The notes beneath the pieces are model-generated. The model had not been told where the DNA came from. It was given only the letters and a program-made list of their open reading frames with translations, and searched no databases. A DNA stretch of 64,000 nucleotides from contig OU015658.1 in the NCBI GenBank assembly GCA_907165275.2, positions 3,050,501 through 3,114,500 on the forward strand, written 5' to 3'. The translations under genes and the position numbers were made by a program. Positions within the stretch are counted from its first letter, which is position 1. Each line of letters starts with the position of its first letter. This document shows, piece by piece, positions 1 to 13,300 of the stretch. This stretch comes from Zygaena filipendulae. Its lineage: Eukaryota > Arthropoda > Insecta > Lepidoptera > Zygaenidae.

Positions 1-282
1 ACCTCGCCCTTAACACCACACGAACGAAGTATGAAAGAAACACTAAGTGGGGCGGTGGGGTTTTCGCTTTGCTTATTATTTTTGGCGTCAAAGGGGGTGC
101 CACTATATTAATTTAGGTACTTATCGGATTTCATGAATCAATAAAGAAACCACAGAAGATTAAAAAATACACGTACCGAGGTATGACCGAGGTTTACAAA
201 GCATGGGGGGATAAGAGCTTTGGTTACTTTACTCTACTGACGAGGGGGAGGGGGGAGCTTGATAATTACAAAAAATCCTAAT

Positions 283-405
283 GCCCGCTCCACATTAACG
301 CGAGAATCTTGCGAGCACGCGAGAAAACCACGAGAACATGAATGAATGATCTCCGCGGTTTCTCGTGGTTATCTCGCAAGATTCTCGCGTGAATGTGGAG
401 CGGGC
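283..405. repeat. Fold-back palindromic element, copy 1
   Basis: A 123-bp near-palindrome. It opens with gcccgctccacattaacgcg and closes with the reverse complement of nearly the same sequence, so it can fold into a hairpin with arms of about 50 bp. A second copy at 18963-19089 shares the same ends and inner arms, which shows that it is a mobile family rather than a local palindrome. It has no coding capacity. It lies in the 3' flank or a 3' intron of the minus-strand trailer hitch gene. Confidence 0.8.
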
Positions 406-775
406 TGAATACTTGAATCAGGTTTTTTTTGTAGATATTAGTAGGTAATTGCTATAGACTAAGCTGTGTTACTTCATTGCCAGAGTTCTAACCTCGTATT
501 CAGATCGATTCCAGACTCTTACCAAGTTCTTTTCTGATCTATATGAATCAAAATACCACAGGCGCAACAATGAAATAAATTGTTTGAAAACAATTTGAAA
601 CCATATTATGTGAATAATATGAACACACTCATATACACACCATCCGTTGCAAATTATATTATTCTGATTTCTAATCAATAATATCAATCTTAACAAAATA
701 CAGATCTACTGGATTCTGCACTAAACATATAAGCTTCAAGCGAAAAATCAAATAAAAGTAATGCAAATCACTTAC

Positions 776-977
776 CACAACCAGTGGAACGGTCTGGTTC
801 TCTGCCGTCTTTACATAGAAAAAATAAATAATAAACAAAATTAGTCTTGAACAAAAAAACACCCACTAATTAGCAAAGGAAAAAGCGAGATAGTCCAAGA
901 GCTAGAGCGTTTACAGGCGGTGCAGCGCTGAATGTCTTGTCACTCACCATTAGCTGCATCATCTGCCTGTCTTCCAC
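776..977 (-). other. Possible small downstream exons of the LSM14 gene
   Basis: Two short minus-strand stretches, 948-977 (30 nt) and 776-808 (33 nt), are each bounded by AG on the 5' side and a good donor (gtgagt, gtaagt). Both are multiples of three, so they could follow the FDF exon. In phase 0 they read VEDRQMMQLM and TAENQTVPLVV. With a different acceptor in the first exon they read a more hydrophilic sequence containing ADDAAN and GREPDRSTG. Neither reading matches a remembered LSM14 segment, so this is tentative. The C-terminal part expected for LSM14 is not seen and would lie left of the window. Confidence 0.3.
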
Positions 978-1337
978 CTTTATTATGCAAAAAAAAAAAT
1001 TAAAATAATATAATCTGTGGTCGTGAATCACAATGGTTAACAATAAACAGCTGCAGCAGTGGAATAAGTTAAGTAAACCCCCAAATAAACTAACGGAAAT
1101 TTTATAAAAATATTGTATTGTACAAGTGCTTTATGATCAGAAATGTACATGCAAAAATTATGAAAAAAAGGAATTGTACAATAAAAAATTAGTACTTATT
1201 ATATTGTAACTTAATTTTTCATTATTAAACTGACAGTGTGCTGCTGGGGGGAGTTGATTGCGCAGCTTCTTCTCTCCAGCCATAGCACTAGGGAATTTTA
1301 TGGGTGATGTCGTAATTATTGTAATTTTATTGACCCA

Positions 1338-1523
1338 CTAGCTGTTCCCCGCGATAATTTCAGAGTTCCCGTGGGAATTCCGGGTTACAATATAGCTTAT
1401 GTTACTCAGGGATAATTTAGCATTCTAACGGTGAAAGAATTTCTGAAATCGCTTCAGCAGTTTTCTAGTCAAATCGTAACAAACAGACAAACAAAACATC
1501 ATCTTTTCCCTTTATAATATTAG
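1338..1523. repeat. Short interspersed 'ctagctgttccccgcg' repeat
   Basis: A copy of the commonest repeat in the window: 'ctagctgt(t/c)cccCGCG' head, 'agttcccg(c/t)gggaattccggg' middle, 'gtaacaaacagacaaac', and a 'tttataatattag' tail. Family assignment (Helitron-like or SINE-like) is not settled by eye. Non-coding. Confidence 0.65.
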
Positions 1524-1600
1524 TTTTGAAAAAGAGTCAACTTTTAATCAAATTGTTTGAATTTGATTTATATGTAAAGAAAGAATAGAAGATGTTTTAC

Positions 1601-4600
1601 CATATTAACCTCGAGCTTGCCGTCGCCGTCTGTGATCTTCGTCTTGGCCAGTTGGCTGCGCAACTCCTCGAACTCTGTGTTGGCCTGCTCGAAGTCGTAG
1701 TCGTTGTCGAACTTGAGCGTGTTCTTGTTGCGGGGCACGAAGCCGCGCCCGCGCCCGCGCGCCCTGCCCCGCCACCCGCCGCGGTTGTAGCCCTGACCTG
1801 CGCGAAACGCGAGAGTTACACCCTGTATTACATAAGTACGTGGATATGTATATGAGGTGTTCTAAAACTAGTGGCAAATATTTACATACAAGGTTGAAAG
1901 TAAACACCGTTATTTTACGTATATACGTATAAGTGAGTTGCATGTATGCCTGTACGGTGTACCTTGTGAATGTACATAGTTGTAATGTTTATTAATGGGC
2001 ATGTTGACTAATTTTTAATTTTTAGTCCGTCTTGTAGATTATTAAAAACTTTTTTTACTTAATCAAAAAATAACGGCGATATATTGAGTTGAAATTTCGC
2101 GTGACGTCACTATTCTGACAATTTGTATGGTTGTTTTGCGGCTAGTGACGTCACGACCTCCTCATCCTAAACTTTAATGAGCTTTATCTCTGTATATTTT
2201 AATTTATTTAAAAAAGCAAAAAATACGAGTCTATTGTTTTTTTATTTTCTAACTGACGGACTAATTAGAATTTTGATTTTCAATAGTAGTCAACATCCCT
2301 ATTTATTTTCCTCATAATTTCTGAGAAACTGCCGAACTTATATTATATTTCCTCTCTTATCCTGTTTGTTATAACGTATTCTTTCAGCCCTATAAATATT
2401 TGCAGCTAATTTTGCCATATCTTATATGTATTTTGTAGGAACTTCAAAAGCCGGTGTGGAAGAAGCATCATTGCAACTAAATAAAAACCACCACACAGAT
2501 AAATTAAAAATGTCAATGGTTGGATTCAATATCAAAATGGGAGTCATTTTTACAATGGATGTTTTTAAAGGCCATGATATTTGTTTCATTTATTTACCAG
2601 CCCATTGAGAGAGACATAAGTCTTAAGATGTGACCAGCCCTTGAGTGGTCTTTACTGATACCAGCCTAATATATCACATTTCGTCGAACGCGAGGAGCGC
2701 ACCCGTAACCGTCTCACCGTTTCCCATCCGCGTAAAGTCGATAGCCGGGCAACTCACCAGCTTGGTGATGGTGTTGCTGAGCGTTGTGGTTCTGGTACTG
2801 CTGGTGCTGGTGTTGGTGTTGTTGCTGCTGATGCGGTTGCTGGGGCTGGTGTTGCTGTTGCTGCTGGTGAGTGGGCGCCGAGCCGGACGCGTGGCGCGAG
2901 CGCGTGCGCGACGAGGTGCGCCCGGCGGCGGCGCCTGCGGCCGCGCCCGCGCCCGCGCCCGCCGCCTGCTTGCCGCCGGGGCCCGCGCCCGCGCTGCCGC
3001 GCCGCTGCTGGCCCGAGCCGCCGGCCACAGACCCCACCTGCACCGCACACACGACATCTATGTTAATATTTCACTTTCATAATCGTTGCATTCACCTCTA
3101 GAAGATAGCAATTACTGTGTAATGTTAAATTGCAATGTATCTTGTGTTTGCTATATTATTGTTGTCAGGTGGGTGAACCATTATGAAATAGTACATTGTT
3201 ATCCTAGGGGTGAAAGTAACTTATTTAGTCCGGAGACGGGGTTTGGCACCCGAGCGTAGCGAGGGACTAATTAAGTCTTTCTCCCGAGGATAACACTGTG
3301 CTTTTCATTACGAATGCAAGGAAAGTCAAAATAAAAATATGAATTAGCTAAAGAAAAAATGAGTGAATTTTATTTTACATAAATCAACCATTAGGTGTGC
3401 TACTGGCCAGTAAGTATGCCCCCTATGACATAAAAAAAAAACTTGAGTTTCTACAGTATCCAGCTGTCAGTTGAAAGCGATTCTCCCTAGGGCTGAAAAG
3501 TATTACTTTCAACCCGCTTCTCAGGCAACTTCAGACCTACCTTCCGAGTATGAGTAATGAAAAATAATAATAACTGTGTATTGTTGTGTTCTTCTATAAT
3601 TAGTGAGGCAATTAGCATATTATTATGTACATGAATTTATTTTATAAGCATTGTACTCATTGTTGGAGAACCTAATAAATAAATAAATAAATACTATCAA
3701 TATTTATCTATACTAATATTATAAAGAGCAAAAGTTTGTGAGTTTGTGATGTTGTAGGGGGTAATCTCTGGATCTACTAAACCGATTTTGAAAATTCTTT
3801 CACTTATAGGAAGCTACAGTGATCCTTAGTGTCATAGGATACTTTTTATTTCGGAATTCCCGCGGGAACTCCGAAAATTGTGAGTTTGAAGGGGTAATCT
3901 CTGGATCTACTGAGCCTATTTTAAAAAATCTTTCACTTATAAGAAGCTAAAGTAATCCTGAGTGACATTTATCGGGATAATCGGAGTTCCCGCGGGAATT
4001 CCGAAATTACCGCGGGGGTCAGCTATTAAGATATAAATTAACTAACATATTACAAATTAGTAATAAAAATATCCAAATGTAAGTGTGCAAACAAAAAATA
4101 AGAATAACTTCTATTATAATAGTTTTTAAGTATTTGGATATTAATTTAAATAATAGAAGGCATACGTAGAAATATCGTATAAATAAAGAAATGGAGTTTA
4201 TTTTGCCTTCAATCTTGTGGCAATGCCAACCCCACCAACCTATAGTTGTGACAAGTCAACATTTGACAAAATCACTATTGATTCAAGTCAATTTCAGTCT
4301 ACATACCTGAGTACCTTGATCAGCAGTAGGGCTTTTCCTATGTCCCATGGCCGGGGTTGCTGACCTCGATGTGCTCTGCTGAGAGCCAATAAGGTCGAGC
4401 ATTGAGCCTGTCACAAAAACGAAACCTTAAATATGGAATTAAAATTTAAAGTACACTATGGGTATTTAGTGCAAATAAGATTTTCTACACAAGCACAACT
4501 TTAAATATTATGAAAATGTAAGTACAATTTAATACTGCTATACTAAAGTTCATCATTAAAAAAATGTAAACTAATAATAAAAACATAATATTATATTTAT

Positions 4601-6827
4601 GATGATTTAATAATAAGAAAGCACTTTCTGTATTTGCTTGTTCTATGTTCTACTTTATTGAAAAGAAGTTCCTTTTTAATAATCTCTACTTATCACTACT
4701 ACCCTCATAATACCTTACAAAAATTATGTAAATCTAGTCAATGATATTATAAGTATTAAAGCATTATCATTGAATCTAGTGGTATTGGATTCAGTTATTA
4801 AGTGCCATTTTATAATAATTCATGGTAAGTGGATAGGTATATTATGAATAAATTTTTACATTTCCATAATAGATATTGCTTTCACATTTAGCAAAAAAAT
4901 ATTTTATGACTTTTTGTAAATATAACATACATTGATTGATAGAAGGTGAAGCAAAGCTAGTGAAAAGTCTGTATAAATAAAAGCTATGCTCACAAGACCA
5001 GAATCAAGCAACAGACCAAGGAAATGATGATGCAGTTTGCGATTTTCGTGATTTTTTTAGCGAAACAATCAAAATTTGTAGTATGGGTAATGACTATTAA
5101 TAGTGGTTAGTAGTTTTATTTAAGTACTTATGTTTTTTTTTTAAACTACATAAAGTGGAAGGTACTTTTACGATAACCTTGTATGCCATTGGATAAGAAA
5201 GATTTATTTAACACATAGATTCATGTTAAAGTTAAAATATCAGTATAATATAATAAGTCTATTTTATGATTTGTTAGATTATTATTAGTGAAGATGGTTT
5301 GAATCTTTAAACCCTCTTTATTATCAGCCTGTAAAATATAACAAAATATATTTATGAAATGAAGTAAATAATATGTGAAATGGGTTAGTGTATAATAAAT
5401 ATTCAAGATTTAATTCTAGACTGAGAAATACTAGAAATGAGTAAAAATTATTTAAATACATAAACTATATAAAATAAAAATAATTGATCACAAGCAGATA
5501 CTATTTTTAAGTAAAGGTTAACCAAATATGTCTGTGATAGCAAAAATCGCAAGGAAGCATGACATAATGAAGCAAAAGCTAAAAATACACGTGAGAAAAA
5601 CCTTGGTCTTTCACTTGTTTGGCATGATGTGCCACTCCTGATCCTATAGGAGCAGCTGAGGGCTGAGGCTGCGGTGCCAGCTCCACTGTCTGCGGAGACA
5701 ACTCACTCGTCTTGTTGAGTGGAGCATGCATGCCACCCGGAAATCCAGACATTGGGTGATATTGAGGGTACTGCTGACCAACGATAGGGTGGTTGAACTG
5801 CCCTGCAAACTGGCCCGGAGAAGCGCCAGTACCAAGTGATGGTGGCACCGACATCTGCATGATGGCCGGGTCATTGGGCAGGGAGGGCAGATTGTTCATA
5901 ACTCGTATGTCCTTGATGTCCGAGCCACGGAACAAGATGTAGTCATAGACTTGGCTCTGCGGAGCCACTGGGTACTGAGTCTCACGATCCTCAGTACCGA
6001 ATGATCGTACTGTAGAAAACAAAATGTTATGATTTTTAAAAAAACTATGTTGTACCTAGACTAGACTCACAGTTCCATACAAATGTTGATGATAGATAAA
6101 AATGAAAAATAAATCAATTGTCATATTTATTTGATGGAATGAGCAGAATTCATACTTAATACATAGGATATGATGCTGATATTTAAAGATACCAATATCA
6201 TGCATACCTATTCTAATTTTGCATGATATTTTGTATGGCCACTTTCCATAATTATCTGACTGTGTATCTTGGGTACCTATTTCGTATATCAATGAACACT
6301 TGATTTCTATAGTTTTTATGTGTAAAACTAGCCTAGTTGTTGTTTATTGCGGATCAAATTGCCATCAACGTCATCAGTGAGAATGCGCGTTCATCGAGTC
6401 AATAAAAATATCTGAGGGTAGAAAATAAATAACGTGGCACGTCCAGACAATGAAATTCGACATGCAAAGTGCTGTTTAATAGCCAACCGAAAGAGAATTT
6501 TTAAATTCCTTCCAGCTTATTGGTTTAGGAGGGAAACGAGAAGCTTTCTAGAGGAATCTTTAAAATTCCAATAAGAATTTATATATTGGAAAAAAACTGG
6601 AAATGACAAGACATCGGCATGGCAATAATCATGGGTCATAATCATGAACAATCATCACATACGCTGTTATTGCATATCGTTAACAAAGATCCATTCGTCA
6701 ACTTACCGCTAGCCAAAGCGATGGTACATTCTTGAGGATCGACTGTAAAAAGTCGACCTTCATAACGGATATCTGCTTTCGATATTAGGCTTATTTTGGA
6801 GCCCAACTCAGGCATTCCAGAACTCAT
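1601..6827 (-). CDS. tral: Trailer hitch / LSM14 (Scd6 family) RNA-granule protein, 3' end off window
   Basis: LSM14/Scd6 proteins are cytoplasmic mRNP components that bind the DDX6 helicase and repress or store mRNA; fly Trailer hitch acts in germline RNP granules. Exons on the minus strand are 6707-6827, 5602-6009, 4307-4407, 2758-3037 and 1601-1797 (369 codons so far), and every junction keeps phase. The start ATG at 6825-6827 opens the N-terminal Lsm domain ([16 protein letters not shown], then VRSFGTED across the first intron and [14 protein letters not shown]). The middle is Pro/Gln-rich; exon 4 encodes a Gln/His tract and a Gly/Ala/Arg-rich run. Exon 5 carries an RGG-like stretch and the FDF motif ([19 protein letters not shown]). 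The intron 2 donor is a weak AAG|gttttt, chosen because it alone restores phase. The TFG-box C-terminus is not in the window. Identification is firm. Confidence 0.92.
1997..2300. repeat. MITE family with gtgacgtcac core, copy 1
   Basis: About 300 bp. One end reads ggcatgttgactaattttta with 'tagtccgtcttgtagat' inside it. The other end reads 'ctaactgacggactaattag' followed by 'tagtcaacatccc'. A 'gtgacgtcac' motif occurs twice near the centre. Further copies lie at 12651, 18615, 19434, 39194, 41592 and 42396. It lies in tral intron 4. Confidence 0.8.
3708..4029. repeat. Two head-to-tail short interspersed repeat units
   Basis: It begins 'tctatactaatattataaag', continues with 'gtttgtgagtttgtga' and 'ggggtaatctctggatctact' (present twice), and carries 'ttcccgcgggaa' blocks before ending at 'cagctatta'. 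The 'ggggtaatctctggatctac' unit recurs at 16918 and 36617. Intronic in tral. Confidence 0.65.
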
Positions 6828-6841
6828 CTTGTCACTTTGGG

Positions 6842-9134
6842 ATTAAACTGCCGATGATATGGATATTTTCCGATTCGTCGACCATTAAAATCCAAACCCG
6901 AACAAATCAACAAAATGACTGACGGCAAGTTGGCAACAAAAGTCAACAGAACGCGACGTGACAGCTGGCTAAATGTTAAATGTCATTGGCCTTTGCTAAG
7001 GATACGTTCATTTTAAACTTTAAGTTTCGGCATAGTTTTGGGTAGTATCTGTGGAGTGTGGAGCACAGATATCTAGTAAATTATGGTGTGGAGCAAGGAG
7101 AACAAAAAATATTCTGGGTTGTTGATGAGTGAAACGACTATATAGTCGAGAGAGAGAGAGAGAGTTTCGAAGAGATTTTTTTACTAAGAAACGTAGTTTT
7201 TGGCAAATTAATTATAGACGCCATTATTAAAGAAGATGAAGAAAAATAAATTATTCTATTAAGGTGCAGCCTCTGTCACGTGCACGGTCACGTCACCCTA
7301 TTTTGAATTTCCCACGACTCAAAAAAATAGCGACAAGTCGCTGGCAGCGAAAAATGTTTGAATATAATATATTTTATGTTGAGGATTAACTATTGAAACC
7401 AGCGATGAATGATTAGCTTGACTTTAATTTGTCAGGACCCTTTTTTCTCTAGTTTGACATATTTGACAGTAGTTACCGACGTACAGATTGTCTTTGCCAG
7501 TCTATTGAAACCTGAGATTGAAACTTAAATCCTACATTTTACCTCGCCTGAATCCATTTTTTACCTATAGAAAATAAAAAAATTAAATAAGTCATTGTAT
7601 ATGTAGAAGATCATATAATCACTACGTTTTAAGATATGGGACTCCCATACTGTGAAATGGAATGACGCGAATTGTCAAAATTTTTGCCCTAGCAATCATG
7701 GCCGATTCCCACACAAATAGTGCTGTTCTGCTTATAGCGAATGGTCGTCATATCGATATCGATAAAAAATCAGAACTACTACGGTTCTTCATAGTTTTTT
7801 TATTATTTTATAGCTACAGAAAAAAGCACTAGTGATGGCTTAATTGCTGTCGGTTAAGTATATTTAATATTGAACTTAATGTAAGCCATCATTGGTGCCT
7901 TTTTCAGCTGCCTCAAATAAAGAAAGTAGCTGGTTGGGAGTGAGACACAACATTTATTTGAAAAAGGTATTTTTTTGTATTTATTGAAACACCGTCTTGT
8001 GGAACATGGTCAAGTTGACTACTTGATTAATACGGGTCACGGTTTTTCTTCCTGCGCGTGGGTGTTTTCCAAGGTTTCTTTTTGTCAACCGGTCACTCGA
8101 TTACTGGAATAAATTAAAAAATTCTAAATTCAAGAAAATAAAATCGAATGACAATGTAGCATAAACAAATCGCTAGGTTCATTACCAGTATCGGCTAGCT
8201 GCAATTTTATGTACCCTGACTCCTGAGTAAGCAACTGATTCTTGCAAAAAATCAAGTGTCCAGCTCAGGGAGAACACTTAAACATACAACTTTGCCCATA
8301 GTTTAAAACTATTATAAGAATAATCGCACGGTCACCCGGTAAAAACAGAACGAATAAAAAAGACTTACTTATTGACTTTGACTTATTTTTTCTTACTCAA
8401 TTGTGCTATTTTATTTTGATCTGCATTCAACTGCTCTATTTTATTTGATGGAGTTGTTCGATTGGTAAATAGGCCAATTCTTTTTAGTCTTAACCCAACT
8501 CTTGCACCTAAAACAAAAATAATGGATTTATCGATATCTATAAAAAAATCTGTATATGTATTTTCCGCACTATTTACCTATTCTTTCAAATCACATAATA
8601 AATTTACAAAACACTATTTTTGTTATTTTAAGCACTGAATAAGAATAAAAACTACTATAAATTGAATAAAATTTACGTACCGGACTGGATCAAGAGGAAA
8701 TCTTGAAAGAAAAGTCCTTTTTACACCATTTTCATTCTTCGATTTTACTCCGCAAATTCACACGTTTTATAAGACATCTTATTCGATGGTTCACTTACAA
8801 GACAAAACAAACGTACTAAACTAAAAAAAACACTGAAACACTATTAAATTAACAAATAATAACACAATAACAATTAATTTTTCTTTCAATTGAACCAGGC
8901 GCCAAAATTTTTACCGCTAAGACTGAGTACTGACTGACATTGCCATAGTCTATAGAGCGAGAAGACCGAATACCACCATTTCAACTTGGACACAATCCAT
9001 ACATTTTTTCTGAAGTATGGAAGTTGCGACAGCCTGGTAGCACCGGTGACGGTGACTCACGCCTGATCGTTTCCCAAATTTCCAGCGGTGAGCGGACAGC
9101 AACAAAGCTGAACATTTTCCGCTATAGTGATCCA
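6842..9134. other. AT-rich intergenic DNA upstream of tral
   Basis: Between the divergent tral and barren starts. No reading frame here resembles a protein. It holds a short (GA)n run at 7148-7164. A 'taatcactacgttttaaga' block near 7617 recurs at about 60144, with a shorter 'gtaatcactacgtttta' version near 61593. Promoters are expected near 6850 and upstream of 10306, but no specific element can be pointed to. Confidence 0.5.
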
Positions 9135-9505
9135 TTACTCATTAGCATGGACCAATAAAATGGTAAAATAAAATAAATGTTAAAATAAAACCAATAAAAT
9201 TAATAATAATAATAATAATAATCCACATCACAACACACAGATCTACTTGATCCCACAGTAAGCTATTATTAGCTTGTGTCGTGGAAACCAAGCAAACGTG
9301 GTATACACTACATAGAATTACTTATATATTATACTATAGATATATAAACACACCCAGACTGGAAAATGGAACCCTGTGTTCATCACACAAAGTCCACTCC
9401 CACCGGGAATCGAACCCGGAACCCCTTGATTAGCGGGTAGGCATGGTGACCTCTGCGCCAAACGGGTCGTCGAAAAAATTAATTGGTCCATGCTCATTAG
9501 TGATA
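9135..9505. mobile_element. Small inverted-repeat element split by a SINE
   Basis: 'attagcatggaccaat' at about 9142-9157 and its inverted counterpart 'attggtccatgctcatta' at about 9481-9498 bracket a tRNA-derived SINE (9199-9474). The simplest reading is that the SINE inserted into an older inverted-repeat element. Sequence flanking it on the right (to about 9560) resembles the reverse complement of 18250-18340, so the outer repeat may be larger. Confidence 0.5.
9199..9474 (-). mobile_element. tRNA-derived SINE with (ATT)n tail
   Basis: On the minus strand a tRNA-like head carries an A box (TGGCGCAGAGG, 9450-9460) and a B box (GGTTCGATTCC, 9406-9416) separated as in a tRNA. A body follows containing 'acagggttccattttccag' and 'tctgggtgtgtttatatatc', then an (ATT)n tail at about 9199-9222. 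Internal polymerase III promoter plus a simple-repeat tail defines a SINE. The head could be mistaken for a tRNA gene, but the continuous non-tRNA body argues against that. Confidence 0.8.
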
Positions 9506-9567
9506 AACAGTGTGTGGAAACAGTGAAATAAGATGACATGGGGTGTTCGATGCCAGATATCGTTACT

Positions 9568-9920
9568 ATACAACGTGTTAATGAATTAACTGAAAACCTG
9601 ATACACCCCATTTAAAAATATGAACAATAATATGATTAAAATGTATTTTATGTCGAAAAAATTAATACTTCAAAAGTTATTCAACATTAGTTTAAAGATA
9701 ACTTATCTACGAAATTCCAAGCGCTACGCCCGCGCCTAGCGGTTTGAATTTTTTTGCTGCGGGCGGCGTACGCGCCAAATATTGTATTATAAATAATTTC
9801 GACATGGGCTAGTAAAAATTAAAAAATATAACCTATATTAAAACATAGTGCGATCGATTCACTAGTTGATTCTGAGCAAACTACTTTCTAGTTTTCAATT
9901 AATTCATTAACACGTTGTAT
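9568..9920. mobile_element. MITE with atacaacgtgttaatg ends, short copy
   Basis: Terminal inverted repeats of about 31 bp: left 'atacaacgtgttaatgaatt' followed by 'aactgaaaac', right its near-perfect reverse complement ending 'cacgttgtat'. The interior is shared with the longer copy at 21193-21642 but lacks that copy's zinc-knuckle segment. Located about 390 bp upstream of the barren start codon. Confidence 0.8.
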
Positions 9921-10305
9921 AACAATATCTATAGGTAGTTTCCTGCAGATCATCCCATTAGTGTTCAAGGTGCACTAATGGGATGATCTGAAGAATGCAT
10001 GCAATGCAATGCAATGAAGAAGCAAGAATGCATCTCACCGACGCGATGTATTTCAATGTAAATAATTTGAAAAACATATGAACTGGCTGTATGGACTTAG
10101 CTTCCTTTCCCTTCTCTATAAGGAAGTAAAAAAATACCCGTGTCCGTTGAATTTTAAAGTTTGACAGTTTTTAATTTTTATCAATCCCAATCCGAAAAAT
10201 TAATAATTGTAAAGGTTTTTGTTTATATTTTAATGAAGTTGCTGTTCGGTTTGTTATGTTATTTTCATGATAATTTAAAAAGCATTGTGCAACACATGTA
10301 TTAAA

Positions 10306-13300
10306 ATGTCGGAGAACCCTATAACTTCTACACCGGATTTGATACGAATGAAGAAAAGTACTGGCGGGAACGCGAATAATTCGATACTTAGACGCAGTCT
10401 CATACCGCAGATAAGAGTGAGAAATAGAAATGAGGTATGTAAATAGCAAGTTGTGGATTACATTATAACATTATCCATTCTAATTGTAAACTCGAAAACA
10501 AAAATCACAAGTTTTGTGCCGTTTGTTACCAATATTTAAAACACTTGTGTACCTTTTAAGAAATGTGCAACAAAGTAATAAAATTATGTAGTGCTATATT
10601 AGGAATTCTTACTTCATAGACTTCTCATTCAATACCTAATGACGGGCTTGCACTTCCATAAGTACTAAGTAAGTAAGAAAGTTCAGCTTACCATCTTACT
10701 TACTGAATCGAAAAGTTGACAGCAACACCCAAATGGTGAGCGTCCGTAAGTAAGTAAGTTCCTCAATACATTTCTTCACTTACTTACTTGCCGGCCGCCG
10801 GCCGCCGTCCACACAGCGGCAAGTAGTAAGTAATAAGTTGGCGGGGAGCAGGAGACGAAGCAGCGTGGGTGTACACGCTACTGTCCTGTCCTAAAAATAG
10901 AACTGGTTTCTATCCAGTGGCAAGTTGCTACTTAATCACTTACATGCCGGCTGGCAGTGACATCCACACATGTTTTTTTATGTATACTACTTATGTAAGT
11001 GTAAACCATGTAATTTTAAAATAAATTTCAAAATTTTTCTCTACATTTTTTCCAGGATTGCAATGACGATGATGCGGAGAGGTCATCACTGGTGGCATCT
11101 GAGCGCGCTGTGGCCACCTCCACTCCTCATTCTTCTCCACATCGTCTTAGAGACTTGTCCTCGTCACTCCATAAAGAACACTTTCAGGGATGCCTCAAAC
11201 TTTATGCAGAAAATGTTAGTAATTAGTTAAAAATAAATTTGATGATGTCTGTACAATTAATTGTTATAATCAACTTTTATTAGGTTCTGATGTTATAAAA
11301 TTAAAACAAAGCATTTTACGATTTTCTTATATTATATTTTTTTCATTTATTGAAGCGATTTTCTTAGTAAAAAATGTAAAAATATTGTTTCAGTTTGACT
11401 ATAATAATCTTTATAATGAATTATATTATTAATTATACCCTTTTCATTTACAGAAAATAAACAAAGACAATGCATGGAACCTGCAACTTATAGACTTCAT
11501 GACATCAATGCTGCGGAGGCATGATTCTCGTATTGAGAATCTTCAGACTGCGTCAACTCTGGTGGATGCTTCAGCAAGAATATATTCATTTAGAGTGGAC
11601 GCTGTTCATTATGATGTTCTCAAAATGGCTGGTGGTTTGAGTAAAGCTGCACAGGTGATCTTATTTTTGTATACCTATACATACAGTACTCCACTTTCAC
11701 TACTGACAGTGCACATAAAACATGAGAGATGAATAAGTACCCAATACAATTTCATAAATTAATTATTTATTTATTTTATTCTAGGTAAAATAAATCTGTG
11801 CCAGAGAATGTGCACACGCATGCACTAGAAATAGAACTTTATTTTATGTGACCAAAACTATCAAAAATTACTTTTCCAATACATTTTTTAATTCGTGGTT
11901 CTTGAAATTAAAAATCAACTAATCTGTTGGTTTCTTAAATAAACTAAAATAAAAATTAAAAGATGTAGTGTATTTTTTTTAGACAAAAAGAGGTAAAAAA
12001 GATGACGACATGGGTGCTCAAGATGAAGGAGCTGTGGACAACGAAAATGCTGCCCCTGCTAAGAAGAAGAAAAAAAGAACTAAGGGTGCCATTGCCTCCA
12101 ACCCGGAAGTACTTAATGGAGATTTTGACACTAACCCGTGTATAGGTAAATAAGAATAATGTCGAAAAAATTCGCTTTCTGCTTGTTTTTTTTTTATCCA
12201 AGATGCAAAATTTACACGCAATTGCAAATTTGAGGTGGAGCCAATACGATTTACACAAAACAAAATCACACTACTCCATACTTATTGATGCAGGAGTGGT
12301 CCCCACAAATTTCGAAACCCACATATCGTCGCGACCCGACGTGGGTATTTTTGGAGAGACTCTTATTGCTGTAGGAATATGCCTCATATTTGCATCCCAT
12401 AGAGGTAGCACGACAGCCACTTGTGGCGTCGCGAATGGCCCGTGTATAACCAACCTTAGGTAATTCCTGCTTACTTGTACTTTTTCAGTGCATTTAACCG
12501 TTTTATTTTGTTCACAGACCCATTCTTTGAACGACTAGCGGCGACGACAGGTGATATAACGTCGTCAAACAGAGCGTTCAATGCCACTCTACCTATACAC
12601 AACAAAACTCTAGCGCTTATTTTAAGGTAGGTAGGCAAAAGGCTATTTGACAATTAATTTTTTTAGTCCGTCTTGTAGATTAATAAAAAAACATTGGAAA
12701 CGTTATTGTTTCTTTTTTACGTAATCAAAAAATAACGACGATAAATTGAGTTGAAATTTTGCGTGGCGTCACTAACCAGTGCAGTTTGTATGGCGGCTTG
12801 TAGCGGTAAGTGACGTCACGAGCCCCCACCCTAAACTTCAATGCGCTTTATCTCTGTGTATTTTCATTTATTTGAAAAATAAAAAATACGTATCTAATGA
12901 TTTTGAATTTTCTAACTGACGGACTAATTAGAATTTTGATTTTCAAAAGTCTTCAACATCCCTATTATGTTATTCTAACGTATACAAATAAAATCGAACC
13001 GTCTGTAATGTTGAGATAACTAACTGCCTTCTATTAAGCTCTGGAAATTATTTGCATGATATTAAAACATGAATAACAAAAGTGTGGGGTACAGTTAAAT
13101 TATTTGAAAATAGTTTAGACAAGAGATGGTATTTAAATTCCTCTTCTCTTCTTCTAAGACTCACCGCCGCACTCAGAGTCGACTTTAATGATTACTTAGT
13201 TAAGTATAGATTTTTAAAACAAAACTGCCGCTATCAGACAAGTTTAATAAATTATTATTAATTAGCATTTAAGTAATTAAGTTACATCTCATTAAATGCC

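Noticed and set aside
469..862. Short minus-strand frames at the left edge
   Set aside because: AT-rich, no recognisable domain. Only the small splice-bounded segment at 776-808 was kept as a tentative exon.
2645..3082. Leu/Val-rich and Ala-rich frames on the plus strand
   Set aside because: Shadows of the Gln/His and Gly/Ala tracts of tral exon 4, whose phases join neighbouring exons correctly.
9395..9475. tRNA gene on the minus strand
   Set aside because: A and B boxes are present, but the sequence runs on into a SINE body and (ATT)n tail, and the 3' acceptor half of a tRNA is not formed.
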